Source of the DNA: Guillardia theta CCMP2712
Lineage: Eukaryota; Cryptophyceae; Pyrenomonadales; Geminigeraceae
Reading direction: 5' to 3'
Length of the DNA: 64,000 nt
NCBI RefSeq assembly: GCF_000315625.1
Contig: NW_005434491.1
Span: forward strand, 17,199-81,198
In this document: in pieces, positions 55,918 through 64,000 of the stretch
Numbering within the stretch: the stretch's first letter is position 1
Layout of the letters: each line of letters starts with the position of its first letter
Translations under genes and position numbers: made by a program
The notes under the pieces: model-generated
Seen by the model: only the letters and a program-made list of their open reading frames with translations
Databases searched by the model: none
Told to the model about the DNA's origin: nothing

Positions 55918-57304
55918 GGTTCCTTATTTCCTGGCAGGTTCCTTAGGGGCTGTGCAACGGCGGGGCTGTGCAACGGCGGCAACACGTCCATCGCAAGAGT
56001 CAAGAGAGTCTTGTTGGAGATCGCTAACAGGCTCGAGATCAAAGTTGAAGGCATCGACATGGAGGAGGATTTGAACACCAAGTCCTGGAACGGGTCCAAG
56101 CTATGCATCCTCCTCGGCTCCACGGAGGATGCTCGACGCATGATGAAGGAGCTGCCCTTCTATCTCGAAGGCGCAGCAACCAAGCTCGAAGCAGTCGGCT
56201 TCGACAAGGAGCCTGAGGCGGCTGGTCAGCGGGGCACCAGCGACGCAGCGCAGCGACAGGAGGAGAGCGAGGGAGAGTGGCTGGAGTTTACAGACCTGGA
56301 GAGGATCACAATGGAGGCAGCATCTCCGTCAAGCCAAGAGGACATGCAGCTTGTCAGCGAGCTGTCAGCAGTCATCGAAGATGCAGCTTCTTTGAACGAG
56401 GCGGGGACGAGCGAGCCGATCAAGCTGGTCCTGGACAAGGCCGTTGGCAACCTCCACGACACCTTCTACTCTCCGGGGAGCCTGGAGTTCATGTCGCTGG
56501 GAGAGTGGGCGAAGACGCCAGAGGAGCAGGGAGTGGGACGCAACGTTCTCAAGGAGAAGCTGGGGAAGTGGCTGCAGAGCAAGCGCTGGACTCGCGTGCA
56601 AGGAGAGAGCAAGAAGGCAAGGAGGGGCAGCGCGTTCTCGCCACGGGCAACGGCAGCTGCTGAGCTTGAGCAGGAGGCGGAGAGCGACGACATAGAGCGT
56701 CGATCTCTTAGCTTCCTGTTCATAGCACTGAGTAAATTCGCAGAGATGCATGTGCTGGCCTGCTCGCTGAAGGTGGACAAGAAGGACCGACTGCGGGTGG
56801 AGATGAGGGAAGATGACGAAGAAGAGGAAGACATGGAGGAAGAGCAAGGCGAGGGCGAGGAAGAAGACGGGGCGAGCCCGTACCGAGCTTGAGCTGAGCT
56901 CAAGGTAAGGAGAGAAGGTAGGAGGCGACCGAAGGCCAAGGTGAGGAGAGGCAACTCTCCTGACTGAGGCTGAGGAAGCTGAATGGAGGACGAGTAGGTG
57001 GCGACCGAAGGCCAAGGTGAGGAGAGGCAACTCTCCTGACTGAGGCTGAGGAAGCTGAATGGAGGTAGAGTAGGTGGCGACCGAAGGCCAAGGTGAGGAG
57101 AGGCAACTCTCCTGACTGAGGCTGAGGAAGCCAAGAGAAGACAGCAGAAGTAGAAAGTAGAAAGACGCCTCAGAAGCAGGGTTCGCATTGTAGGCCGTGT
57201 ACTCCCAGTGCTCGCGCGCCTCTTTAGACTAGGATCAAATTGCAAAAGCCCACAAGGAGGCCGAGCAACATTCTAGCATTCTAATAAACTCACATAATAA
57301 TAAT
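55918..57304 (+). mobile_element. A-type retroelement copy A1, 5'-truncated
   Basis: It starts within the A ORF (equivalent to 58610 of A2) after about 40 bases of unrelated junction sequence, including a doubled GGGCTGTGCAACGGCG. It then matches the A unit to its CTCACATAATAATAAT tail. Three 3' hairpin repeats are present. Classical 5' truncation. Confidence 0.9.
55963..56892 (+). pseudogene. A1 ORF, C-terminal ~300 codons only
   Basis: Identical in frame to the C-terminal part of the A-unit protein (LEIANRLEIKVEGIDMEEDL ... acidic tail ending DGASPYRA). It lacks the leader and the N-terminal 440 residues. Confidence 0.85.
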
Positions 57305-57320
57305 AGGGTTTAGGGTTTAG
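57305..57320 (+). repeat. Interstitial telomeric repeat, about two units
   Basis: AGGGTTTAGGGTTTAG between the tail of A1 and the leader of A2. Confidence 0.93.
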
Positions 57321-57431
57321 AGGCGCCGTTATTTTCGGCAGCATGGCTCCCTGCCAGGTGTAGGGGAAGCCGCCAGGGCGCCAAGGAAGCTGCAAGCGAG
57401 AGGTTTGTATACTTCAAATAGCTTTCTAAGT

Positions 57432-59538
57432 ATGGTTCTTCAGTATGATGAAAATGTTCGCAACCTGCTGTATCGGAGATCATGCCAATACACGCAGAGC
57501 GGACTTGTGGATGCCTCTGTCCTCGAAGCTGATCTCGTCGAGAGGGTGAAGAGCTTCGCGAAGCGTTATCCGAACAGCAGGACAGCCCAGGCTTGCAAGG
57601 CTGTGGAGGGATGCACCCCCGACGCTATCGCAGAAGCCATCCGCTCGACATGTCAGCAGGCACGACGTGAGCTTCTACAAGAAGCAATGACTGGATGGAG
57701 TGACGCATCCAGAGAGTGGTTTATGCAGCAGATTGAAGAAGCCAAGAAGGAGAAGGTCGAGACATACACCGCCTCAGCAGGCAACGAGGTGACTTCCTTC
57801 ATCTCCATGACTCTCCTGGGCATCTCCTCGGTGTATGTCAACCATGAAGAGAAGTTGAAGAAGAAATTCGAAGAGATCGGACTGGTCGTAGACTCAGTGC
57901 AAGAGAGTAAAGCAATCATGTGGAAGGCTCCGTATAGACCCGAGATAGCGAGTGCTGAGGAGATCCCGGTGACTGTTTCCTTCCTCCGCAATGCACAAGC
58001 GGAGAAGCTCTGGCAGGGAAGAGAGGACTTCGCGATCGATGGTCGCAAGTTCACAGCAGATTCGAGCCAAGAGAGGACCCTGGGGCAAAGGGGGCAGCTT
58101 GGCAGAGCTGACCCACCTGCTAACCTTGGGCGGCATGACAACGGCTGAGATAGCTGCCGTCTATCGCTATCAGCTGCTGCGCCAGTCCCTTGCAGCGGTC
58201 CAACTCCAGCTGCTGGCAGGCATGCTGGTCGCTGGGGCGCCAGGACAGCAAGTCCACAAAGGCTTAGGTCAGAAAGGCTTCATCGCTGTAGGGGCCAACG
58301 TCATCTGGAGACAGAGGGAGGTGGAGTGGATCGTCTCCTCGAGCTGCCCAGAGGCGAATGATACAGCATTTCGAGCTTTCCGAGAGAGCGAAGCGATGGA
58401 GGGAGTACACCTGACTCTGTTCAGCGAGGACCCGAAGATCAGAGAGGCGCTCGCAGTCGAGTTGACAGCTGATCGCTTTGTGTCCAGAAATAAGTTGAAG
58501 AAGGCATCAAGGATGCAGAAGAAGGCAGGCGGCAAGGACGGCAAGGAGATCAAGATCATCATCAAGTCGACGGCGGCATCTGGTCGCTTCACGAGGAAGG
58601 AGATGGAGGGGCTGTGCAACGGCGGCAACACGTCCATCGCAAGAGTCAAGAGAGTCTTGTTGGAGATCGCTAACAGGCTCGAGATCAAAGTTGAAGGCAT
58701 CGACATGGAGGAGGATTTGAACACCAAGTCCTGGAACGGGTCCAAGCTATGCATCCTCCTCGGCTCCACGGAGGATGCTCGACGCATGATGAAGGAGCTG
58801 CCCTTCTATCTCGAAGGCGCAGCAACCAAGCTCGAAGCAGTCGGCTTCGACAAGGAGCCTGAGGCGGCTGGTCAGCGGGGCACCAGCGACGCAGCGCAGC
58901 GACAGGAGGAGAGCGAGGGAGAGTGGCTGGAGTTTACAGACCTGGAGAGGATCACAATGGAGGCAGCATCTCCGTCAAGCCAAGAGGACATGCAGCTTGT
59001 CAGCGAGCTGTCAGCAGTCATCGAAGATGCAGCTTCTTTGAACGAGGCGGGGACGAGCGAGCCGATCAAGCTGGTCCTGGACAAGGCCGTTGGCAACCTC
59101 CACGACACCTTCTACTCTCCGGGGAGCCTGGAGTTCATGTCGCTGGGAGAGTGGGCGAAGACGCCAGAGGAGCAGGGAGTGGGACGCAACGTTCTCAAGG
59201 AGAAGCTGGGGAAGTGGCTGCAGAGCAAGCGCTGGACTCGCGTGCAAGGAGAGAGCAAGAAGGCAAGGAGGGGCAGCGCGTTCTCGCCACGGGCAACGGC
59301 AGCTGCTGAGCTTGAGCAGGAGGCGGAGAGCGACGACATAGAGCGTCGATCTCTTAGCTTCCTGTTCATAGCACTGAGTAAATTCGCAGAGATGCATGTG
59401 CTGGCCTGCTCGCTGAAGGTGGACAAGAAGGACCGACTGCGGGTGGAGATGAGGGAAGATGACGAAGAAGAGGAAGACATGGAGGAAGAGCAAGGCGAGG
59501 GCGAGGAAGAAGACGGGGCGAGCCCGTACCGAGCTTGA
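57432..59538 (+). pseudogene. A2 ORF1-like protein gene with one 35-nt deletion
   Basis: ATG 57432 (MVLQYDENVRNLLYRRSC). The frame is open to 58148, where a 35-nt deletion relative to A3/A4 (after GTTCACAGC) shifts it. The correct frame resumes and runs to TGA 59538. The restored family product would be about 700 residues: helical N-terminal region (DLVERVKSFAKRYP), a region with GGSLAELTHLLTLGGMTTAE, a Lys-rich linker, a possible RNA-binding-like segment KIIIKSTAASGRFTRKEMEG ... GSKLCILLGSTEDARRMMKE, and a very acidic C-terminus. Position and charge suggest an ORF1/Gag-like nucleic-acid-binding role. No known family is recognised. Confidence 0.75.
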
Positions 59539-59559
59539 GCTGAGCTCAAGGTAAGGAGA

Positions 59560-59790
59560 GAAGGTAGGAGGCGACCGAAGGCCAAGGTGAGGAGAGGCAA
59601 CTCTCCTGACTGAGGCTGAGGAAGCTGAATGGAGGAGGAGTAGGTGGCGACCGAAGGCCAAGGTGAGGAGAGGCAACTCTCCTGACTGAGGCTGAGGAAG
59701 CTGAATGGAGGTAGAGTAGGTGGCGACCGAAGGCCAAGGTGAGGAGAGGCAACTCTCCTGACTGAGGCTGAGGAAGCCAAGAGAAGACAG
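59560..59790 (+). repeat. Three 76-bp 3' UTR repeats, each with a GCAA-capped hairpin
   Basis: Each repeat holds AGGAGAG-GCAA-CTCTCCT, a perfect 7-bp stem with a GNRA-type loop, at 59590, 59666 and 59742. The same array occurs in A1 and A3 (three copies) and A0 (two copies). In RNA this would be a stable stem-loop near the 3' end, a typical binding site for a LINE reverse transcriptase. Confidence 0.85.
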
Positions 59791-59959
59791 CAGAAGTAGA
59801 AAGTAGAAAGACGCCTCAGAAGCAGGGTTCGCATTGTAGGCCGTGTACTCCCAGTGCTCGCGCGCCTCTTTAGACTAGGATCAAATTGCAAAAGCCCACA
59901 AGGAGGCCGAGCAACATTCTAGCATTCTAATAAACTCACATAATAATAATAATAATGAT

Positions 59960-59968
59960 AGGGTTTAG
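59960..59968 (+). repeat. Single telomeric unit between A2 and A3
   Basis: AGGGTTTAG after an (AAT)n GATA tail; the minimal spacer in the array. Confidence 0.85.
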
Positions 59969-62630
59969 AGGCGCCGTTATTTTCGGCAGCATGGCTCCCT
60001 GCCAGGTGTAGGGGAAGCCGCCAGGGCGCCAAGGAAGCTGCAAGCGGCAAGCGAGAGGTTTGTATACTTCAAATAGCTTTCTAAGTATGGTTCTTCAGTA
60101 TGATGAAAATGTTCGCAATCATGCCAATACACGCAGAGCGGACTTGTGGATGCCGCGGTCCTCGAAGCTGATCTCGTCGAGAGGGTGAAGAGCTTCGCGA
60201 AGCGTTATCCGAACAGCAGGACAGCCCAGGCTTGCAAGGCTGTGGAGGGATGCACCCCCGACGCTATCGCAGAAGCCATCCGCTCGACATGTCAGCAGGC
60301 ACGACGTGAGCTTCTACAAGAAGCAATGACTGGATGGAGTGACGCATCCAGAGAGTGGTTTATGCAGCAGATTGAAGAAGCCAAGAAGGAGAAGGTCGAG
60401 ACATACACCGCCTCAGCAGGCAACGAGGTGACTTCCTTCATCTCCATGACTCTCCTGGGCATCTCCTCGGTGTATGTCAACCATGAAGAGAAGTTGAAGA
60501 AGAAATTCGAAGAGATCGGACTGGTCGTAGACTCAGTGCAAGAGAGTAAAGCAATCATGTGGAAGGCTCCGTATAGACCCGAGATAGCGAGTGCTGAGGA
60601 GATCCCGGTGACTGTTTCCTTCCTCCGCAATGCACAAGCGGAGAAGCTCTGGCAGGGAAGAGAGGACTTCGCGATCGATGGTCGCAAGTTCACAGCTGTA
60701 CATGTGAGCATCGTGCACGATAGATCTTTCAAGATTCGAGCCAAGAGAGGACCCTGGGGCAAAGGGGGCAGCTTGGCAGAGCTGACTCACCTGCTAACCT
60801 TGGGCGGCATGACAACGGCTGAGATAGCTGCCGTCTATCGCTATCAGCTGCTGCGCCAGTCCCTTGCAGCGGTCCAACTCCAGCCGCTGGCAGGCATGCT
60901 GGTCGCTGGGGCGCCAGGACAGCAAGTCCACAAAGGCTTAGGTCAGAAAGGCTTCATCGCTGTAGGGGCCAACGTCATCTGGAGACAGAGGGAGGTGGAG
61001 TGGATCGTCTCCTCGAGCTGCCCAGAGGCGAATGATACAGCATTTCGAGCTTTCCGAGAGAGCGAAGCGATGGAGGGAGTACACCTGACTCTGTTCAGCG
61101 AGGACCCGAAGATCAGAGAGGCGCTCGCAGTCGAGTTGACAGCTGATCGCTTTGTGTCCAGAAATAAGTTGAAGAAGGCATCAAGGATGCAGAAGAAGGC
61201 AGGCGGCAAGGACGGCAAGGAGATCAAGATCATCATCAAGTCGACGGCGGCATCTGGTCGCTTCACGAGGAAGGAGATGGAGGGGCTGTGCAACGGCGGC
61301 AACACGTCTATCGCAAGAGTCAAGAGAGTCTTGTTGGAGATCGCTAACAGGCTCGAGATCAACGTTGAAGGCATCGACATGGAGGAGGATTTGAACACCA
61401 AGTCCTGGAACGGGTCCAAGCTATGCATCCTCCTCGGCTCCACGGAGGATGCTCGACGCATGATGAAGGAGCTGCCCTTCTATCTCGAAGGCGCAGCAAC
61501 CAAGCTCGAAGCAGTCGGCTTCGACAAGGAGCCTGAGGCGGCTGGTCAGCGGGGCACCAGCGACGCAGCGCAGCGACAGGAGGAGAGCGAGGGAGAGTGG
61601 CTGGAGTTTACAGACCTGGAGAGGATCACAATGGAGGCAGCATCTCCGTCAAGCCAAGAGGACATGCAGCTCGTCAGCGAGCTGTCAGCAGTCATCGAAG
61701 ATGCAGCTTCTTTGAACGAGGCGGGGACGAGCGAGCCGATCAAGCTGGTCCTGGACAAGGCCGTTGGCAACCTCCACGACACCTTCTACTCTCCGGGGAG
61801 CCTGGAGTTCATGTCGCTGGGAGAGTGGGCGAAGACGCCAGAGGAGCAGGGAGTGGGACGCAACGTTCTCAAGGAGAAGCTGGGGAAGTGGCTGCAGAGC
61901 AAGCGCTGGACTCGCGTGCAAGGAGAGAGCAAGAAGGCAAGGAGGGGCAGCGCGTTCTCGCCACGGGCAACGGCAGCTGCTGAGCTTGAGCAGGAGGCGG
62001 AGAGCGACGACATAGAGCGTCGATCTCTTAGCTTCCTGTTCATAGCACTGAGTAAATTCGCAGAGATGCATGTGCTGGCCTGCTCGCTGAAGGTGGACAA
62101 GAAGGACCGACTGCGGGTGGAGATGAGGGAAGATGACGAAGAAGAGGAAGACAGTGGAGGAAGAGCAAGGCGAGGGCGAGGAAGAAGACGGGGCGAGCCC
62201 GTACCGAGCTTGAGCTGAGCCCAAGGTAAGGAGAGAAGGTAGGAGGCGACCGAAGGCCAAGGTGAGGAGAGGCAACTCTCCTGACTGAGCTGAGGAAGCT
62301 GAATGGAGGAGGAGTAGGTGGCGACCGAAGGCCAAGGTGAGGAGAGGCAACTCTCCTGACTGAGGCTGAGGAAGCTGAATGGAGGTAGAGTAGGTGGCGA
62401 CCGAAGGCCAAGGTGAGGAGAGGCAACTCTCCTGACTGAGGCTGAGGAAGCCAAGAGAAGACAGCAGAAGTAGAAAGTAGAAAGACGCCTCAGAAGCAGG
62501 GTTCGCATTGTAGCCGTGTACTCCCAGTGCTCGAGCGCCTCTTTAGACTATGATCAAATTGCATAAGCCCACAACGAGGCCGAGCAACATTCTAGCATTC
62601 TAATAAACTCACATAATAATAATATATATA
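59969..62630 (+). mobile_element. A-type retroelement copy A3, near full length
   Basis: Same organisation as A2 with high identity. Differences are a short AAGCGGC duplication in the leader, a 16-nt deletion near the start of the ORF, and a one-base insertion near its end. It keeps the 35 nt missing from A2. Three hairpin repeats; tail with AATAATATATATA. Confidence 0.9.
60087..62218 (+). pseudogene. A3 ORF1-like gene, frameshifted at both ends
   Basis: The original ATG at 60087 is separated from the main frame by a 16-nt deletion around 60119. An internal ATG at 60146 opens 690 codons. Near 62153 an inserted G shifts the acidic tail into an Arg-rich ending (GGRARRGRGRRRGEPVPSLS). The core protein is otherwise intact and nearly identical to A2 and A4, so the damage is recent. 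Confidence 0.75.
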
Positions 62631-62664
62631 GGGTTTACGTTTAGGTTCGGGTTTAAGGGTTTAG
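62631..62664 (+). repeat. Degenerate telomeric repeat
   Basis: Four TTTAGGG-like words with substitutions (GGGTTTACG, TTTAGGTTCGGG, TTTAAGGG, TTTAG) between A3 and A4, indicating an older junction than the perfect tracts to the left. Confidence 0.85.
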
Positions 62665-64000
62665 TCGGCAGGCGCCGGTGTAGGGGAAGCCGCCAGGGCG
62701 CCAAGGAAGCTGCAAGCGAGAGGTTTGTATACTTCAAATAGCTTTCTAAGTATGTATACTTCAAATAGCTTTCTAAGTATGGTTCTTCAGTATGATGAAA
62801 ATGTTCGCAACCTGCTGTATCGGAGATCATGCCAATACACGCAGAGCGGACTTGTGGATGCCTCTGTCCTCGAAGCTGATCTCGTCGAGAGGGTGAAGAG
62901 CTTCGCGAAGCGTTATCCGAACAGCAGGACAGCCCAGGATTGCAAGGCTGTGGAGGGATGCACCCCCGACGCTATCGCAGAAGCCATCCGCTCGACATGT
63001 CAGCAGGCACGACGTGAGCTTCTGCAAGAAGCAATGACTGGATGGAGTGACGCATCCAGAGAGTGGTTTATGCAGCAGATTGAAGAAGCCAAGAAGGAGA
63101 AGGTCGAGACATACACCGCCTCAGCAGGCAACGAGGTGACTTCCTTCATCTCCATGACTCTCCTGGGCATCTCCTCGGTGTATGTCAACCATGAAGAAAA
63201 GCTGAAGAAGAAATTTGAAGAGATCGGACTGATCGTAGACTCAGTGCAAGAGAGTAAAGCAATCATGTGGAAGGCTCCGTATAGACCCGAGATAGCGAGT
63301 GCTGAGGAGATCCCGGTGACTGTTTCCTTCCTCCGCAATGCACAAGCGGAGAAGCTCTGGCAGGGAAGAGAGGACTTCGCGATCGATGGTCGCAAGTTCA
63401 CAGCTGTACATGTGAGCATCGTGCACGATAGATCTTTCAAGATTCGAGCCAAGAGAGGACCCTGGGGCAAAGGGGGCAGCTTGGCAGAGCTGACTCACCT
63501 GCTAACCTTGGGCGGCATGACAACGGCTGAGATAGCTGCCGTCTATCGCTATCAGCTGCTGCGCCAGTCCCTTGCAGCGGTCCAACTCCAGCCGCTGGCA
63601 GGCATGCTGGTCGCTGGGGCGCCAGGACAGCAAGTCCACAAAGGCTTAGGTCAGAAAGGCTTCATCGCTGTAGGGGCCAACGTCATCTGGAGACAGAGGG
63701 AGGTGGAGTGGATCGTCTCCTCGAGCTGCCCAGAGGCGAATGATACAGCATTTCGAGCTTTCCGAGAGAGCGAAGCGATGGAGGGAGTACACCTGACTCT
63801 GTTCAGCGAGGACCCGAAGATCAGAGAGGCGCTCGCAGTCGAGTTGACAGCTGATCGCTTTGTGTCCAGAAATAAGTTGAAGAAGGCATCAAGGATGCAG
63901 AAGAAGGCAGGCGGCAAGGACGGCAAGGAGATCAAGATCATCATCAAGTCGACGGCGGCATCTGGTCGCTTCACGAGGAAGGAGATGGAGGGGCTGTGCA
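62665..64000 (+). mobile_element. A-type retroelement copy A4, runs off the right edge
   Basis: It begins within the shared leader (its first ~20 bases are altered) and carries a 28-bp duplication of TATACTTCAAATAGCTTTCT plus flanks just before the ATG. It continues to the window end, still in the ORF. Confidence 0.9.
62779..64000 (+). CDS. A4 ORF1-like protein, intact as far as visible
   Basis: ATG 62779 opens a frame with no stop to base 64000 (about 407 codons). It has neither the 16-nt deletion of A3 nor the 35-nt deletion of A2, so it shows the ancestral frame. Most differences from A3 are synonymous (for example GAG/GAA, TTG/CTG, TTC/TTT). Amino-acid changes are few and mostly mild (Val to Ile near 63235; Ala to Asp near 62939). 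This pattern suggests selection on the protein. No family is recognised. Confidence 0.75.
   Translation, partial: MVLQYDENVRNLLYRRSCQYTQSGLVDASVLEADLVERVKSFAKRYPNSRTAQDCKAVEGCTPDAIAEAIRSTCQQARRELLQEAMTGWSDASREWFMQQIEEAKKEKVETYTASAGNEVTSFISMTLLGISSVYVNHEEKLKKKFEEIGLIVDSVQESKAIMWKAPYRPEIASAEEIPVTVSFLRNAQAEKLWQGREDFAIDGRKFTAVHVSIVHDRSFKIRAKRGPWGKGGSLAELTHLLTLGGMTTAEIAAVYRYQLLRQSLAAVQLQPLAGMLVAGAPGQQVHKGLGQKGFIAVGANVIWRQREVEWIVSSSCPEANDTAFRAFRESEAMEGVHLTLFSEDPKIREALAVELTADRFVSRNKLKKASRMQKKAGGKDGKEIKIIIKSTAASGRFTRKEMEGLC

Larger units (their letters stand above)
57321..59959 (+). mobile_element. A-type retroelement copy A2, full length
   Basis: 2.64 kb from shared leader to AAT tail, flanked by telomeric words on both sides. 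It contains the long A ORF, a 3' region with three 76-bp hairpin repeats, and the terminal segment GCATTCTAATAAACTCACAT followed by (AAT)n. It contains no reverse transcriptase, so movement would depend on an enzyme supplied in trans. Confidence 0.9.

Noticed and set aside
49570-64000. Interpretation of the TTTAGGG tracts as the true chromosome end
   Set aside because: Tracts are only 1-6 units and are followed by more elements; they are interstitial, although the region is probably subtelomeric.
48604-64000. LTR retrotransposon interpretation of the repeated units
   Set aside because: The repeated segments are whole head-to-tail elements with truncated and inverted copies and AAT tails; there is no long terminal repeat pair, integrase or protease motif.

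Overview
This is a eukaryotic nuclear window, most likely from a cryptophyte alga close to Guillardia theta. The organism is inferred, not proven. The genes are interrupted by many very short GT-AG introns, mostly 35-66 nt, usually with a CTGAC/CTAAC-like branch point just upstream of the acceptor. One protein starts with a signal peptide followed by a Phe-containing transit-like stretch, as in secondary-plastid algae. Plant-type TTTAGGG repeats are present. Gene spacing is tight and several neighbours converge.

Layout, left to right. 1-190: 5' end of an unknown minus-strand gene. 411-3249: DRS1/DDX27 DEAD-box helicase. About 5204-9207: coiled-coil protein kinase. 9286-9819: short secretory thioredoxin/PDI. 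11.5-14.9 kb: low-complexity genes around a 278-base assembly gap. 16518-19606: plastid-targeted protein built from many tiny exons. 20651-24252: TBC (Rab-GAP)-WD40 protein. 24876-26042: unknown protein with a signal peptide. 26562-27304: ribosomal protein L13a. 28647-29883: FAD monooxygenase of the kynurenine-3-monooxygenase type. 31783-33883: serine palmitoyltransferase LCB2, with in-phase downstream exons to 34464. 34718-39388: PTEN/voltage-sensing-phosphatase-like protein with four predicted membrane segments and two cyclic-nucleotide-binding-like domains. 40217-42100: UBA-UIM-UBX protein. 44173-45673: coiled-coil protein. 46300-47235: RWP-RK transcription factor.

From about 48.6 kb to the right edge the window is a head-to-tail array of non-LTR retroelements separated by TTTAGGG tracts. 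Two kinds of unit alternate. B units encode reverse transcriptase, an RNase H-like region and a CCHC finger. A units encode only one long ORF1-like protein. A and B share the same 5' leader of about 110 bases and nearly the same 3' tail. This resembles the HeT-A/TART division of labour at Drosophila telomeres, so the right part is probably subtelomeric. One A copy has a 5' inversion with junction microhomology, the mark of target-primed reverse transcription. The A 3' UTR carries tandem GCAA-capped hairpins.

Intergenic DNA has two recurring textures: G-run/C-run tracts, and GC-rich islands dense in TGA(G/C)TCA words. Gene models were spliced by hand from reading-frame phase and splice consensus. 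Internal exon joins are well supported where exact coordinates are given. Several first exons are uncertain.
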